From Eopsaltria australis (taxonomy: Eukaryota > Chordata > Aves > Passeriformes > Petroicidae), in the NCBI GenBank assembly GCA_034509425.1, contig JAVTVJ010001350.1, positions 62,001 to 126,000 of the forward strand: 64,000 bases of DNA. The letters are read 5' to 3'. A program made the translations under genes and the position numbers. The notes under the pieces are model-generated. The model did no database searches. It had not been told where the DNA came from and saw nothing but the letters and a program-made list of their open reading frames with translations. This document shows, one piece after another, positions 49,742 through 61,569 of this stretch. Each line of letters begins with the position of its first letter. Positions within the stretch are counted from its first letter, which is position 1.

Positions 49742-49990
49742 GGCCCGCGCTCCCGGCGGGCTCACGCCGCTCCTGCGCTCCCTTCGCGCCGGCAGCCCGG
49801 TCCCCGTGCTCTCCAGGGGAGGGCCGTGGTGCTGCCACAGATGCTCTGCCCGCCCACCCGCTCACGGGACACAGGATGCTCGTGGAAACCTCTCATCCTG
49901 AAGCGTCGCGGCAGGACTGCCAGGCACCCGGAGGTGCCCAGGAGCACCGCCTCTGCTCGGATGCTGCGGCCGCGAGAGCCATGTTAAAGC
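49580..49990 (-). promoter_or_regulatory. TRIM36: CpG island at TRIM36 exon 1a (main promoter region)
   Basis: The sequence is dense in CpG and G/C, unlike the AT-rich surroundings, and covers exon 1a, its donor and about 250 bp upstream. No TATA box was seen at a usable distance. A CpG-island promoter with dispersed starts is the likely form. The region between 49240 and 49580 is moderately GC-rich and may belong to it. Confidence 0.7.
49679..49741 (-). CDS. TRIM36: TRIM36 coding exon 1 (exon 1a, main start)
   Basis: It encodes residues 1-21, from MESAAD to LLKRDK. The ATG at 49741-49739 is in a good context (GCC before, G after). The exon ends on a codon boundary at a GTAGGG donor. The human first exon also encodes about 21 residues and shares the FGYI-E-L core. 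A GTG in the same frame 24 nt upstream would add eight residues, but it is not an ATG and there is no reason to prefer it. The exon sits in a CpG island, as expected for a promoter-proximal exon. Confidence 0.93.
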
Positions 49991-49999
49991 TGACAAACT

Positions 50000-52900
50000 T
50001 ACATCTACCGGTGGTCCCATCAAATCTAGGTGATGCTGTATCGACCACTGAGCCTGTAGCATTGGGCTGATGCTGGTGCATGCCCCCCAGGGCAACACCC
50101 GAGGTGGGCATACCTCTTTTCAAAGCACAGCTTGTAGTGGATGTATGCTGAGGAACAGCATGATGCTTTTGTACCCAGGTTCTATCTGTTTTTCCTTAAT
50201 TCGGAGCTTTCGTTTAAATGACAAATTGTGTCTAAACAGAGAATACCTCCTAATGTGCATAATTGTATGTATGATCTCTCTTATGTGCTTGCACTTGATT
50301 TGTGTTTGTGGGATAACCCAAACAGGAGGAAATCTTCCCATCATCCCTTTTTCTTCATCCCAGGCCTGATGCAACTTCTAGGGATGAGGTGGATACAACA
50401 TGCCTGTATACAACTGTGTCTGAAAAACTGGTCCCAGCAACTCAAGTACCCTCCTCTGCTTGATGAAGGCAACTCTCAGTCCCACTGAAAGTTTCACAGC
50501 AGGCAGGAGGACCAGCTATGAGGTGAGGCACTGCATGGGCACCCATGAGCACCCAAACACAGCGGGCAAGGAGGTTCCACAGAACAGCTGGGGTGTGGTG
50601 TTTGACATGTGGCAGACATCACATTTCTGCTCTGTGCCTGTCCCCACTCCAAGCCTTATATATACACCTTGCTTCAGGTAGAGGAACTGCAGTTCACTTC
50701 AGCCACCAGTGGCTCATTTCTTCCTATTCTGGAGTCAAACTTCCCCAAACCAAAAGGTCCCAGCTGCCTCCAAGTCCTGGGGGAAGAGGGACAGGTGAAT
50801 GGCAAGCCCACTGCTGTGTCACCAGTTCGGTTCCAAACTGAGAGGTGGAAGGCAACAAGCCATTCTTATGCTGTAGCTATCAGGTAGCCCATGGAGCACA
50901 TCACCCCTGTGTGGTGAAAACGCACCAAGGAGTATTTTATAACAGTATAATGTATCCCCTCAGAGGCTGCATTTCCTAAGATATTGATATAGTAGTAATG
51001 TTATCTCAAATTCTCTCAACAGGTTACTCACTGAAACAGTATATCCTTCCTTTCTAAGGAGACTCATGAATAGTTTGAGACTTTTCTGTTACTAGATACT
51101 GTACAATTATATATATCAAGTGACTCATTAATCAAATAGCTCATTATTATGATATAGACAGGCTTTCAGTGCTTCACCTCTTGCTTTTGTGCAAACAGCT
51201 CAGGAATAAACAACGGGCAGCGGCACTGGGGACAGTCAGATGTCATCACCCACACAGCTGAGAAGTCCTCCATATATAATTTAACTCAATGTGAGATATT
51301 TTGCTCTCTGGTCTGATTTCAGCTCACCAAATGGCAGTCATGTAGGAAGTTTTCACGACTGTAATCTCTTTGTGTCAGTGTAGAGTATTGGCGGAGAGCA
51401 GGGCTGGGTGAGGCTGGGACAAGGAACTGCCTGAAGGAATACCTTGCTTCTCCCAAACTGCTCAAGTCCAGCAGTCATCTGCAGGAAACCACGGTGGTGG
51501 CCTCAGCAATAGCAGCACTTATGCATCAAGGAAGGTTGTACCACGATATCTGTGTGAATCTCCAAATGATAACCAGCAGCAGGAGCAAACATACCTTTGA
51601 CCCTGCTGCTCTGTAATGACAGGCTGTGTGAAAAGCCAGGGAATTTACAATCCTTTGCGCCCCACAGCACAAGTTGTTTACTCCACTGGAATCCTTTCAG
51701 CAGAAGGCACACCTGAATCTCACTGCAGCTTTGTCATGTTTAAGTTAAGCAACTCCCAACAGCCAAAGTTCGTGAGACAAGGGTCTCCGCTGGTGCATGC
51801 ACCATGGATCTGCTCCAAACCAGAGTTTTGTCTTGTGTTCTTTAGCCACAAACCACACCAGTATTTTTAACTATGTGCTCTGAATTTCTGGCTGCTGTCT
51901 CATGATTTTTTATCTTCAACATTTGGTTGGATTTGGGTTGTGAGTTTTGTTGGGTTTTTTTCCTATTTCTGCCAAACATTGTAGGTTATGGCCAGCCTGG
52001 GCTGCATTTCAAGGACTTAGGACTAAAAAGGATGATTCCTTGTTCCTCTTCCTTCACCTCCTCATGTCCCACTTCCATAAATTGATAAATGTAAATGTAA
52101 ATGTAAAGAGATGTAAATGTAGCTCAAGTCATGAAATCAGCCAGGGTAAGAAGGATACAGGAGAAGATGGAAGAAGCTGATGGTTGTTTCATGATCTCTT
52201 CCTGGAGTGGTTTTGTTTCAGGAGTAGCTCTATTAGCACTCCAGGTTCAGATGGCTGCCACTGATAATTAAGCATGAGGAAGCCACAAACCACTTTTGCA
52301 TTGATTTCACAGCTTCAGCAATGGCATCCTCCCAAGCAGCTCTAGCCAGGATGATCCTGGCCCCTGTAGGACAGCACTCTCTGCCATCAGCCCTGCAGAA
52401 AAGTGTTTTTTCTGCAAGACCAGCAAGCCTGAGCAGAGCCTTGTGGACAGTTCAGCATCATTACCACAAGCACTCTCCATACATCCAGACTAGCTAGGAA
52501 TTTGGGACTATCGTCTGCAGAAGATATCAATTCCTGTAGCAATTTTGAGGACACCTGTTTACTTCCCCTTGGAGAGTAGACAGTTTGTGCTAGCCTTTGT
52601 CTTGAGTGGCAGAAGGCTGACAGGGGAATGTGCCCTTGGAAGGCTGTAGACAGATGCAGAAGCTTCACGTTGCAGCTGGTGGTCCAGGGACTTTCACTCC
52701 TCTTGGTAACTGATGACTTGTTTTACACAACCTTTACTGAGGTGGGCTGTATGTCGAAAATAGCTGGGAGCTCCTCACCTGTTCCACATAAATCCAGGAT
52801 ATAAAATTGCTTTTCATACTTTTTCTTCTTATGTTTCACATTTTCTGTCAGTTTCTTTCTGAGAACTGGGATGTCTGAAAATGAATTCAAACCTTCTGTT

Positions 52901-55900
52901 GTCATGAAATTATCAATGAGTATGTCACATTATGTTAAAGTGCAACATATAGGATCATATTTGTTTTCTGTTACTTAAACTTGAAGCAGGTCTCCAAAAA
53001 AAAAAGGATCCCAGTCAGATTACAAAGTTATATAAACTAACTGGTATCATTTTATATCAGTGGAAAAACTGGTCTTGTATTGTGGTCCTGAAATGCCGTG
53101 CAACACGGGGTTCTGTTGTGGCATGCTGATACATAAATTAAAACACAAAGGAAATTTGTGTTCCCTGACCTGTGAATTATGTTAATTCTCCCAGGACAAC
53201 AATGACAGCTCTAAATTTTCTCTTTAATCTCCTTCTCTGTCTTAGCTGACTTCTAAACTAAATATGAGCAGTGAAGCCTATTCAGATGCTTTTGTCTCTC
53301 TGTTCTCCAAGGGCAGTGAGGTATTTTCCAATTTCCATTGCACAGGGAATCCAGTCAAGCACACACCCTTAGTAGCTGTCTGGCACCATGGTGGGGCAGG
53401 TCTTCTCCCACTGAGCTCCTGTACGCCAACACACTTGAAGTTGTTGGCCATCATCGCCTGAGGAAATCTACTTAATCTATCACATGGTGATATGGTTAAG
53501 GGCTAGCACAAATAATTCAGCATAGAGGAAAGAGCACTTCCATTATATAGTATGGAGGGGGCAAATGGATCTGTGTAGATGTACTTGCATGTCAGATAAC
53601 TCCGATGTCACTGAGCAATGGAGATGCAAGAAAGGTGATGTTAAAGATAGCAGAAAACTGTGCTGGTATTTAGCATTAAATGCTCCACTCTTGGATGGTA
53701 GAAGTGAACGAACATTTGAAATCATGGGAAAAATACCTCTGGAATTCCGGTGTGCATGTCTCTGGTAGACTGTGACCTGCTTTTATTCTCTGAACAGCAT
53801 TTAGAGGCCTGCATCCAGCTTGAGTAATATGAAAGCGTATCCATGTGAATAGTTTATGAATTTTATATAAACTCCTTCCTTCCGCGGGGAGTGATGTAGA
53901 TGTGAACAGTCACTGGCAGAAAAAAACCTGCCATGAACAGATGAGACCTTCTGATGGCTGGAAAGGTGTTGCAAGCAGGACAAATAAGACCAAACTCTTT
54001 CAAAGAGCACAGTACTTACATGCAGACCCAAACCTCTCCCTGCAATACACCTCATCTCTATAGTTTTTCTAGGCTCTACAGGGGCATTTTTCCCCATCTT
54101 TTTTCCTGCCTGTGCTGCTTTGGGGTAAACAGAAGAGAAAAATCTCCAAAGTCTCTTGAAAAGCAGACAGAAAACGATCTGCTACTGCATCTCTTCCACA
54201 TTTTAACTGAGGTCCTTCTCAAGATGGCCAACTCCTGCACCTTCACCCTGACAACCACGTTAATAAATCCCCAGTCAGGATTCAGATTTAGACTGGGATC
54301 CCCAGATCTCTCGCATGATGCAGCTGCCAAATCACATCTTCACTTTCTGCTGCAGAGTTTGATTTTTACCCTTTCAATGTCTCTAAACTTCCAGTGATCT
54401 AATTTTTACCCCCATCATCAGAGACTGAAACAGGGTTTTATTTATTTTTATATACTTTTTTCTAATAGAAACTAGCAAAAACATGAAGGTCACTAAACAC
54501 ATAGGACTTATATGGTCAATAAAGAACAGGAGATACTGAAGCAGTTCTGATGCTGCTCTGTGGCTAACACAATAAACGTGGTTGCTAACAGCCTGTACCT
54601 CTCATTTCCCTTACTTCTGGCTGTAAGTCTTTGGGCAGAGGCAAAAGTAATAAAATCTAAAAGTGAATTACAAATCTGCGATGTATTTGAGCCAGATATT
54701 TTGTTCTACGGTGCACAGACCTCTATGACATGGGAGATATCTACCTCTAGGCATTTTGTCTTGCCCCCTTTAAAGATCTCTGTTCAAGTTCCATTAATAT
54801 ATTCATTCAGTATTTTTGAGACACAAGCACACAAAATAAAGTACAGAGAGAAAACTGAACCTGCACTCTTTGAAAAATTTTCTTTATGTATGATTTCATC
54901 CTAGCCTGTCACATGTAACATTAGCAAAATATCACATGCCCCTGGGAATGAGCTCATTTAAAAAATATGGGTTAAGTATGTAGACTATTATTAATATTTA
55001 ATGTATTGAGTATGTTATTAGATATTTATGAGGAATAAGCTAAAGTGCATAATTATGCATACCATGAATATATCATGTAATTGCCATTTTTTGTTGCAAC
55101 TACAGTTAATCAAGTTTGACAATAGGAAGAGAATTTGGAGTAGCTAGAGTTTTTACAAACATTTATGGAGCAAAACACAGCAAGCTTGAGTCTATTAATT
55201 TACTGATTCTATTAATTTACTTAAAACAATGTGTCTAATGAAGAAATCAGAGACATGCAAATCAGAGAAAGAGAAAGGAAAGATGAGCACTGCTAAGATC
55301 TGCATGCAAAATGTTGTCACATATGTTCTAGCAATTTTGTGTTTTTTGTAAGAGGGGCGGGTCTGTAACTGTGAAGGCTCTGAAGAATGAAGCAGAGACA
55401 TGAAAGCTTCTTAGGCTCAGCTGGCCTTCAGAGACTGTTATGCCCTCCTATAAAGCCTGTCCAATTCATGCCTTCAAGGTCTAAGTGTGTCAGCTGGGCT
55501 CCTACACTTTTATTTCAGCTTAACTATACCAGGATTAGGTTTGAGTTAACTTTCCTTTTTCAAAATGGCATGCTGTGCTCCTGCAATGAAACTCATCCCC
55601 TGCATTTACCCAAGGGTTGCTAAAGTCTTTAATCCCCTCTAAAGGTGGATTAAACTCCCTACAGACCGATTTTGCACAGAGTAAGGCAGATGCAGACCAC
55701 GTTGTGCCCAAGGACTGTGTACCAAGGACTTGTGTACCACAACAGGCCTGCCCCTTTACCTGCATGCCCACCAGGCATCTGAGGCTCTCCAGACCCTCCA
55801 CACCAATGATTCCATTTAACACCAGTATCCAGCTGGGATCAGCATTTAGGCATCTGTCATGCTGCTGGAGTACCAGTCTGCAGGAGCACTGACTCTGCTG

Positions 55901-58900
55901 CTCTGGGCAGGCAGAACTGCACTGATGAGGTTTCCTGTGCCTCCCTCCTCTGAAGGCTGACAAAGGCACTCGTGACCTGTCAAAGACCAAATGGCTCAAA
56001 CAAAGTTGGCTTTTGTATATAAAGGAACGTGCATCACAGAGCAAAAGGCCAGAAATGTCACTCAGGGGAGTTGGTCTGAAATCACTGCAAAGAGAACTGT
56101 ACTTTTTAGTGTCAATAAAAAGCCAAAGGTGGAGTACAGTGACTCTCCTGCTCCCTGGTACCATTGCATGAAGTGTGGAGAGGATCTGGGGCATAAATTT
56201 GTCCTGGATCTGAGATTGATGCTAAGGCTGGCCAGGAGCACTTGGGGTCCAAACTCTCAAATCATGGCTCTGCCTGGTTCCCTATGTGTGTTATTATGCA
56301 GGGCAAACAAAGCAGCACAAGGCACAGAGTCTGGCTCCAGGTGGTGTTCCACAGACACCACAGAGCAAAGTGAGCTCTTGCCAACCTTGCTGGGTGAGCA
56401 TGATTGCCTTCATCTCATGGGTCACAGGCAGAAGCACAGTCCCTCATGATGTGAGTCCCTCCCATGGGCCCACAAGCACTTACGCACTACTCTGGAGTTT
56501 CTAGAAAATGAAATTTCGCTGGATTCCCAGACAGATTTCTTTTCAGTCCTTTGAATTCTATAGACTGCTTGACAGCTTCAGCAGTTCTCATCAGCATACT
56601 TGAAAAGGCCTCCCCGATGCAGCAGCCTAACTGAGTGGAACAGACTTCCATACAATTAATTTACAACACACTTAATCCACAGAGGCACACCCACTTTGTA
56701 CTGTTGTGGAAAGTCAAATGCAAGTTAGTGTGCTAAAGGTGACCCCTCTCAGTGTCCTCCCCAAATAACTTGTCAGACAAGGATTTCAAAGACATTGAAG
56801 AGAGACAAAGTCATACTAGTTTGTAATATTGCCTTATTTATTACGTTTTTACTGCATATATGTTGAACTGAGGTGTGCAAAATGGGCATTTCAGCCTGGT
56901 TTAATTTTTTTTACCATTAATTTAAAGCAAAAAAGAATAACGTGTTCCTGACTGACAGCAGTAGATGAGCTGAAGTGTTTAGGCTAGAGCTGTCTCAACC
57001 CATAAGACAAGGCACATGTAAAGTGCCTGAATCTTCATTTGCTGGTGTTTCCAGAGCACAGAACTTCACTGGAGTAACTGACATTGGGGCATTTGCTTAA
57101 TAAAAAAAAAAATTAACAGAAGGCTTGCTTTAAAACCCTGTTGACTCCAAATCCAGCTAGCATCAAAAAGCACCAGAGAGCTGTCTGTTCTGACAGGACA
57201 AGTGGCCTGTGGGTAGCTGGAGTAGGCTGGGCAGGGGGGTCCAGTTCAGACTGGCTATCAGATCAACAGCTGCTGCAGAATTTAATTTCCTTTTATAGAA
57301 GGGAAACTGTGGGAACTGTTGCTCTCCACTGTCAGTGGAGCCTTTGACTTAAAAAACTGCCCTCCCTGGGGAACAGACGCTACATAACATCTCAGATGCC
57401 TGCATGTTTGCTCAGGTTTCTGCTGCAGCCAAAACCAGTATGCTTGTTTACTTTATGCAGAGACCTGTGAAGACTCCCTTTACCCTGGCTTCTGGGCCAT
57501 GACTTGGAGTCACAGGAGATGAGAAAGCTTGCAATAGTCCCAAGAGGTTACGTGCAGATAGTAAGGGAAATGCAGTATTAGGACTGTCTAGGGGCAGAAT
57601 GAGAAATTTGCCAGGAGCCTACCCTGCTATGCACGGGGCCCCGTGGGGCAGAGTGCAGGCTTGGGTGCCTGCCCGGATCTGTGCTGGTGGCCACTGAGCT
57701 CAGGAGCATGCCCACAGCTGTCACAGGGCTGGGAAACAGCTTTCCCACTGATTGCTGCATTCCCAACTCATGCTCAGAGCTGGCAACACCCCTCAGCAGG
57801 GAGGAGTGTGCATCCTGCTGTTTCCTTGCTCCAGTGTTTAATAAAAACTAGGATAAACCAGGGCTGGCTGACGGGAAGGGGACAGGACTGGTCTTATGGC
57901 CAGGGAAGCTCACCTTGTTGACACAGTTAACACCTTTTCTTTAGGTGCCTACCATCACAGTCCTCACTTGTACCAGCAGCTCCTCATTCTGTAGAAGGAA
58001 GTTTCTGGGAGTTTTTTTACACTGCAAACAGATGTCGAGGCATGGAGCCATCAGAAAAAATTAGTGGTAGTAGCAGTTTGCATGGTGTGCACAGGAAGCT
58101 ATCTATAGCAACTGGGAAGTCACAGAGGGCACGTTATCACCGCCCTGCAGGACTCATTCTGGCCACATAGAGGGAATTATATATAGAGCTGTATACAAAA
58201 ATACAGAAGAGTTCTGTATCTGGGTTGGAAAGCCTCATCAGGACTTCTCTTGAGCAGACTCCTATCATTGGCCTCACCAGAGAGCTGCATATTTCAGAGG
58301 GTATTTTGGAAGGATGCTGGACAGCAAGTACCTCCCAAGGACAGCTGATCTGTAAAGTACAAGCGCACAGACCAGAGTGCATGCATGCCAAATCTATCTA
58401 GTATTTCTGACTTTCTCTGAAGCATTTTTGTGCCATTTATTGAAACCTTCCCCTGCCGCACCTTCCCATCTATATACCTCACAGACTGGCTCTATAATAA
58501 ACAGTCCCACCAGAGCAAAACTCTCCTTGGTTTAGGAATTCGCAGGTTGGGGGTTCAGGGGAGGTGGGGGTGGTGTTAAAAAAAAATTAAAGTGGAATCT
58601 AAAGAACTTTACGAAATAGTCCAGGAGGGCCCTTAAGAGCCCATCAAAGTGCCCCAAGGCAGGATGAACTGTCCCTACACCAAGTACAACAGTTCTTAGT
58701 CTAACCTGCTGTGGAAGAGCACCCCTGACAAATGCTTCTGAGGCAACAGGTTTACACAGATGATACCTTTCCACATGATACTTCTCCACAATGAGTCTGA
58801 ATTTAAAGGAGGCTTTAATGATAAAATGAGCAGAATGGATGCTGGGACAAGGATGAAAATGCAATTTAGTCAAGTGAGCTTATTTTAGTAATGCTTGGCT

Positions 58901-59330
58901 GTAATTTAAAGAAGGTTGTTAAACGCTCTGGGCAGCACAACAGCAAATGAATATAGCTATGTGCTTAGGGAAACCTTTAAATTAACCAAAGGCAGCATGC
59001 AATTTCATCAGCAGTCTTGCATATTTAGCTTTCTAGGCAGCATAAGCACTGCTCTTGTCCCACAAGCACTCAGGAAGGGTGATAAACCACAGAAAAACTT
59101 GCCTTGACTTGTGTAATTTTCACTTCAAATTTTTCTTTAGCACATAATAGGATAAGGTGGGATCCTCCCTCCCAGGGTGAGGCAGAGCCTTTGTCTCATG
59201 TGCTGGAGCAAAGGGAACACAGGGAGAGTGTTCTGAATGGAAGCCTGGGGTGGATCTTGCAGAAACAGCCTCACAAAAGCCTCTATGCTCTCCCAGACCA
59301 AGCATCCAAAGTGATTGCTTCACTGCTGCA
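50000..59330. other. Upstream intergenic region, no gene recognised
   Basis: I see no exon of PGGT1B or any other named gene. The longest frame is on the minus strand at 55535-56194 (219 codons, true ATG), but its product has no recognisable domain. Small simple repeats occur at 52085-52120 (AAATGT units) and 55189-55220 (17-bp duplication). Confidence 0.45.
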
Positions 59331-59334
59331 CAGG

Positions 59335-59904
59335 TGTGGTGAGTTGACCTGGGCTGGGCACCAGATGCCCACCAAACCGCTCTATCACTCTCCTTCCCAG
59401 CTAGACAGGAGAGGGAAAATTAGACTGAAAAGGACTCACAGGTTCAGATAAGGTAGTTTACTAAAGCAAAAGTGAAAGTTCGCTCATGCACAAGCAAAGA
59501 GAAAAAAATTGGTTTATTCTCTACTTCCAATTGGTGAGAGAGGTTCAGCCACTTCCTGGGAACGGGGCTTCAGCACCTGGAGTGGTTGCTCCATAAGGTA
59601 AATAAATGTCCTCCTTCCTCCTTCTTTCTGAGCTTTTGTATCTGAGCTGATGACATATGCTGTGAAATATCCCTTTGGTCAGTTTGGGTCAGCTGGCCTG
59701 GTTGTGTCTACCCCCAGAACCTCACCTAGCCCCAGCCTACTGGTGGGGCAGGCAGGAATGCTGGGGAGACTGTGCTGATGCTGTGCCAGCACTGCCCAGC
59801 AGCAACCAAAGCACCACTGTGTTATCAGCACCCTTCCAGCTACCAGTGCAAAGCACAGCACTGTGAGGGCTGACAAGGGAAAACAAACTCAGCCAGACTC
59901 AACA
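59335..59904 (-). repeat. ERVL-type LTR, probably solo
   Basis: Read on the minus strand it starts TGTTGAGTCTGGCTGAG and shares landmarks with the LTR at 33268: AGCTGACCCAAACTGACC and GGGATATTTCACAGCATAT, plus GTGCTGATAACACAG. It ends in a CACCACA-like border near 59335. I found no clean target duplication and no internal retroviral genes beside it. Confidence 0.7.
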
Positions 59905-60289
59905 CTACAGAGTAGCTCCACATCCTTGTACTAGGGCTTGGTTATCATCACTGTTACAAGTTAATATGGAAGCCACTTTCACAAGCAGGCTAAAATTGTC
60001 AAAACACAGCTGCTACATTCATCTCTTCCCTCCTTGCATTTGTGAATTTATTATAAACAACTTATTTAGCAAGTTGAAGGCTCTTTCCTCAACATTTTTA
60101 ATTCTTGAAGTGAGACTGTGCAGATTGTTATGACACAGATTTTCTCTTCTTCAATGAACTTTCTCTATTTATTGCAAGTCAGGATCATATTCTTCCTCAG
60201 AATCCTACTTGTTCTGCAGTGATAGCAGCCTGTCCAGTCGCATTCTCAAGTACAGAGCCTGTACTTGCAGACAAACATTTTAAAGGATG

Positions 60290-61565
60290 CCAGTCTCACC
60301 TTGGTCGAAGGCAAGACCATGGGGCAAATCCTCCTAGAAACTACACTAAGGCATGTGGAAAGTAAGTAGGTGATTTGTGACAGCCAGCATGGCTTCACTA
60401 AGGGCAAATTGTGCCTGATAATTTTGGTGGCCTTCTAAAATGGGTTTACATTGATGGATGTGGAAAGGGCAACTGACACCATATACGTGGACTTGTGTAA
60501 AGCCTTTGACAACTGTCCAGGACGATATCCTTGCCCTAAACTGGAGAGGGTGGACCACTTGATGGATAAGGAATGGAATGTATGTTCTCACTCAAAAGAG
60601 CTGGGGTCAACACTAAATGTCCAAGTACACTGATGAGTGGTCTTGCGCTGGGGCTGGTGTTGGGATGGCACTGTTCCACATCCCTGTGGGCAGCAGGGAC
60701 AGTGGGAATGAGTGCACCTTCAGTAAGTGTGCCAATGACACTGAGCTGTGTGGTGCTGTCCACACACTGCAAGGAAGGGATGGCATCCAGAGGGACCTGG
60801 ACAGGCTTGAGAAGGGCGCTCATGCAAACCTCATGACGTTTAGTACAGCCAAGTGCAAGGTCCTGTAGACAGGAGCACAGGCTGGGCAATGAAGGGATTG
60901 AGAGCAGCCATTCTGAGGACTTGGGGGTGCTCGTGGATGTGAGGCTGGACATGACCGAGCCATGTACACTCAAAGCCCAGAAAGCCAAATGCCTCCTGTG
61001 CTGCACCCAAAGCAGCATGAGCAGTAGGGGAGGGAGGGGATTCTGCTCCTCTGCTCTGCACTGCTCTGGTGAGACCCTATTTGGAGTGCTGCATCCAGCT
61101 CTGGGATAAACATAAGAACAACGTGGACCATTTGGAGTGCATCCAGAGGTCACAAAAATGATCAGAGGGCTAGAACATGCCTCCTGGGATGAGGCTGAGA
61201 GGGGGTTGTTCAAACTGGGGAGAAGGCTCCAGGGAGACCTTGTAGCACCTTCCAGTATCTGAACGGACTCTACAAAAAAGCTGCCCTTTTTACAAGGGCA
61301 GGTAGTGACAGGACAAGGAGGAATGGCTTAAAACTGAGAGAGTAGCTTTATATTAGATATTAGGAAAAAAGTCTTCACTGTCAGGGTGGTGAGGCACTTG
61401 GAAAAGGTTTGCCCAGAGAAGCTGCGGATGCCCATCCCTGGAGGTGTTCAAATCCAGGTTGGACTGGGCTTTGAGCAACCTCATCTGGTGGGAAGTCTCC
61501 CTGCCCATGGCAGGGGTGTTTTTAATGTCCCTTACAACCCAAACCATTCTGTTTCCATGTTCTCA
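60290..61565 (+). mobile_element. CR1 retrotransposon, 5'-truncated
   Basis: The plus strand shows CDSQHGFTKGK-like and VDLCKAFD reverse transcriptase motifs (about 60380-60520), a DLGVLVDVRLDM block (about 60920-60950), and the CR1 3' end with CCCATGGCAGGGGTG. Frames are broken by indels. Confidence 0.87.
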
Positions 61566-61569
61566 CAAT

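Noticed and set aside
49742..49765. Possible upstream start of TRIM36 exon 1a adding eight residues
   Set aside because: The codon is GTG, not ATG. The ATG at 49741 has a strong context and gives the usual N-terminal length.
49499..50070. Long plus-strand frames across the exon 1a CpG island
   Set aside because: Antisense shadows of a GC-rich promoter; no recognisable protein.
52723..52905. 60-codon lysine-rich minus-strand frame
   Set aside because: Short, no family recognised and no convincing splice sites around it.
54560..54904. 114-codon plus-strand frame with a hydrophobic start resembling a signal peptide
   Set aside because: The rest shows no domain or conserved cysteine pattern, and the surrounding DNA is ordinary AT-rich intergenic sequence.
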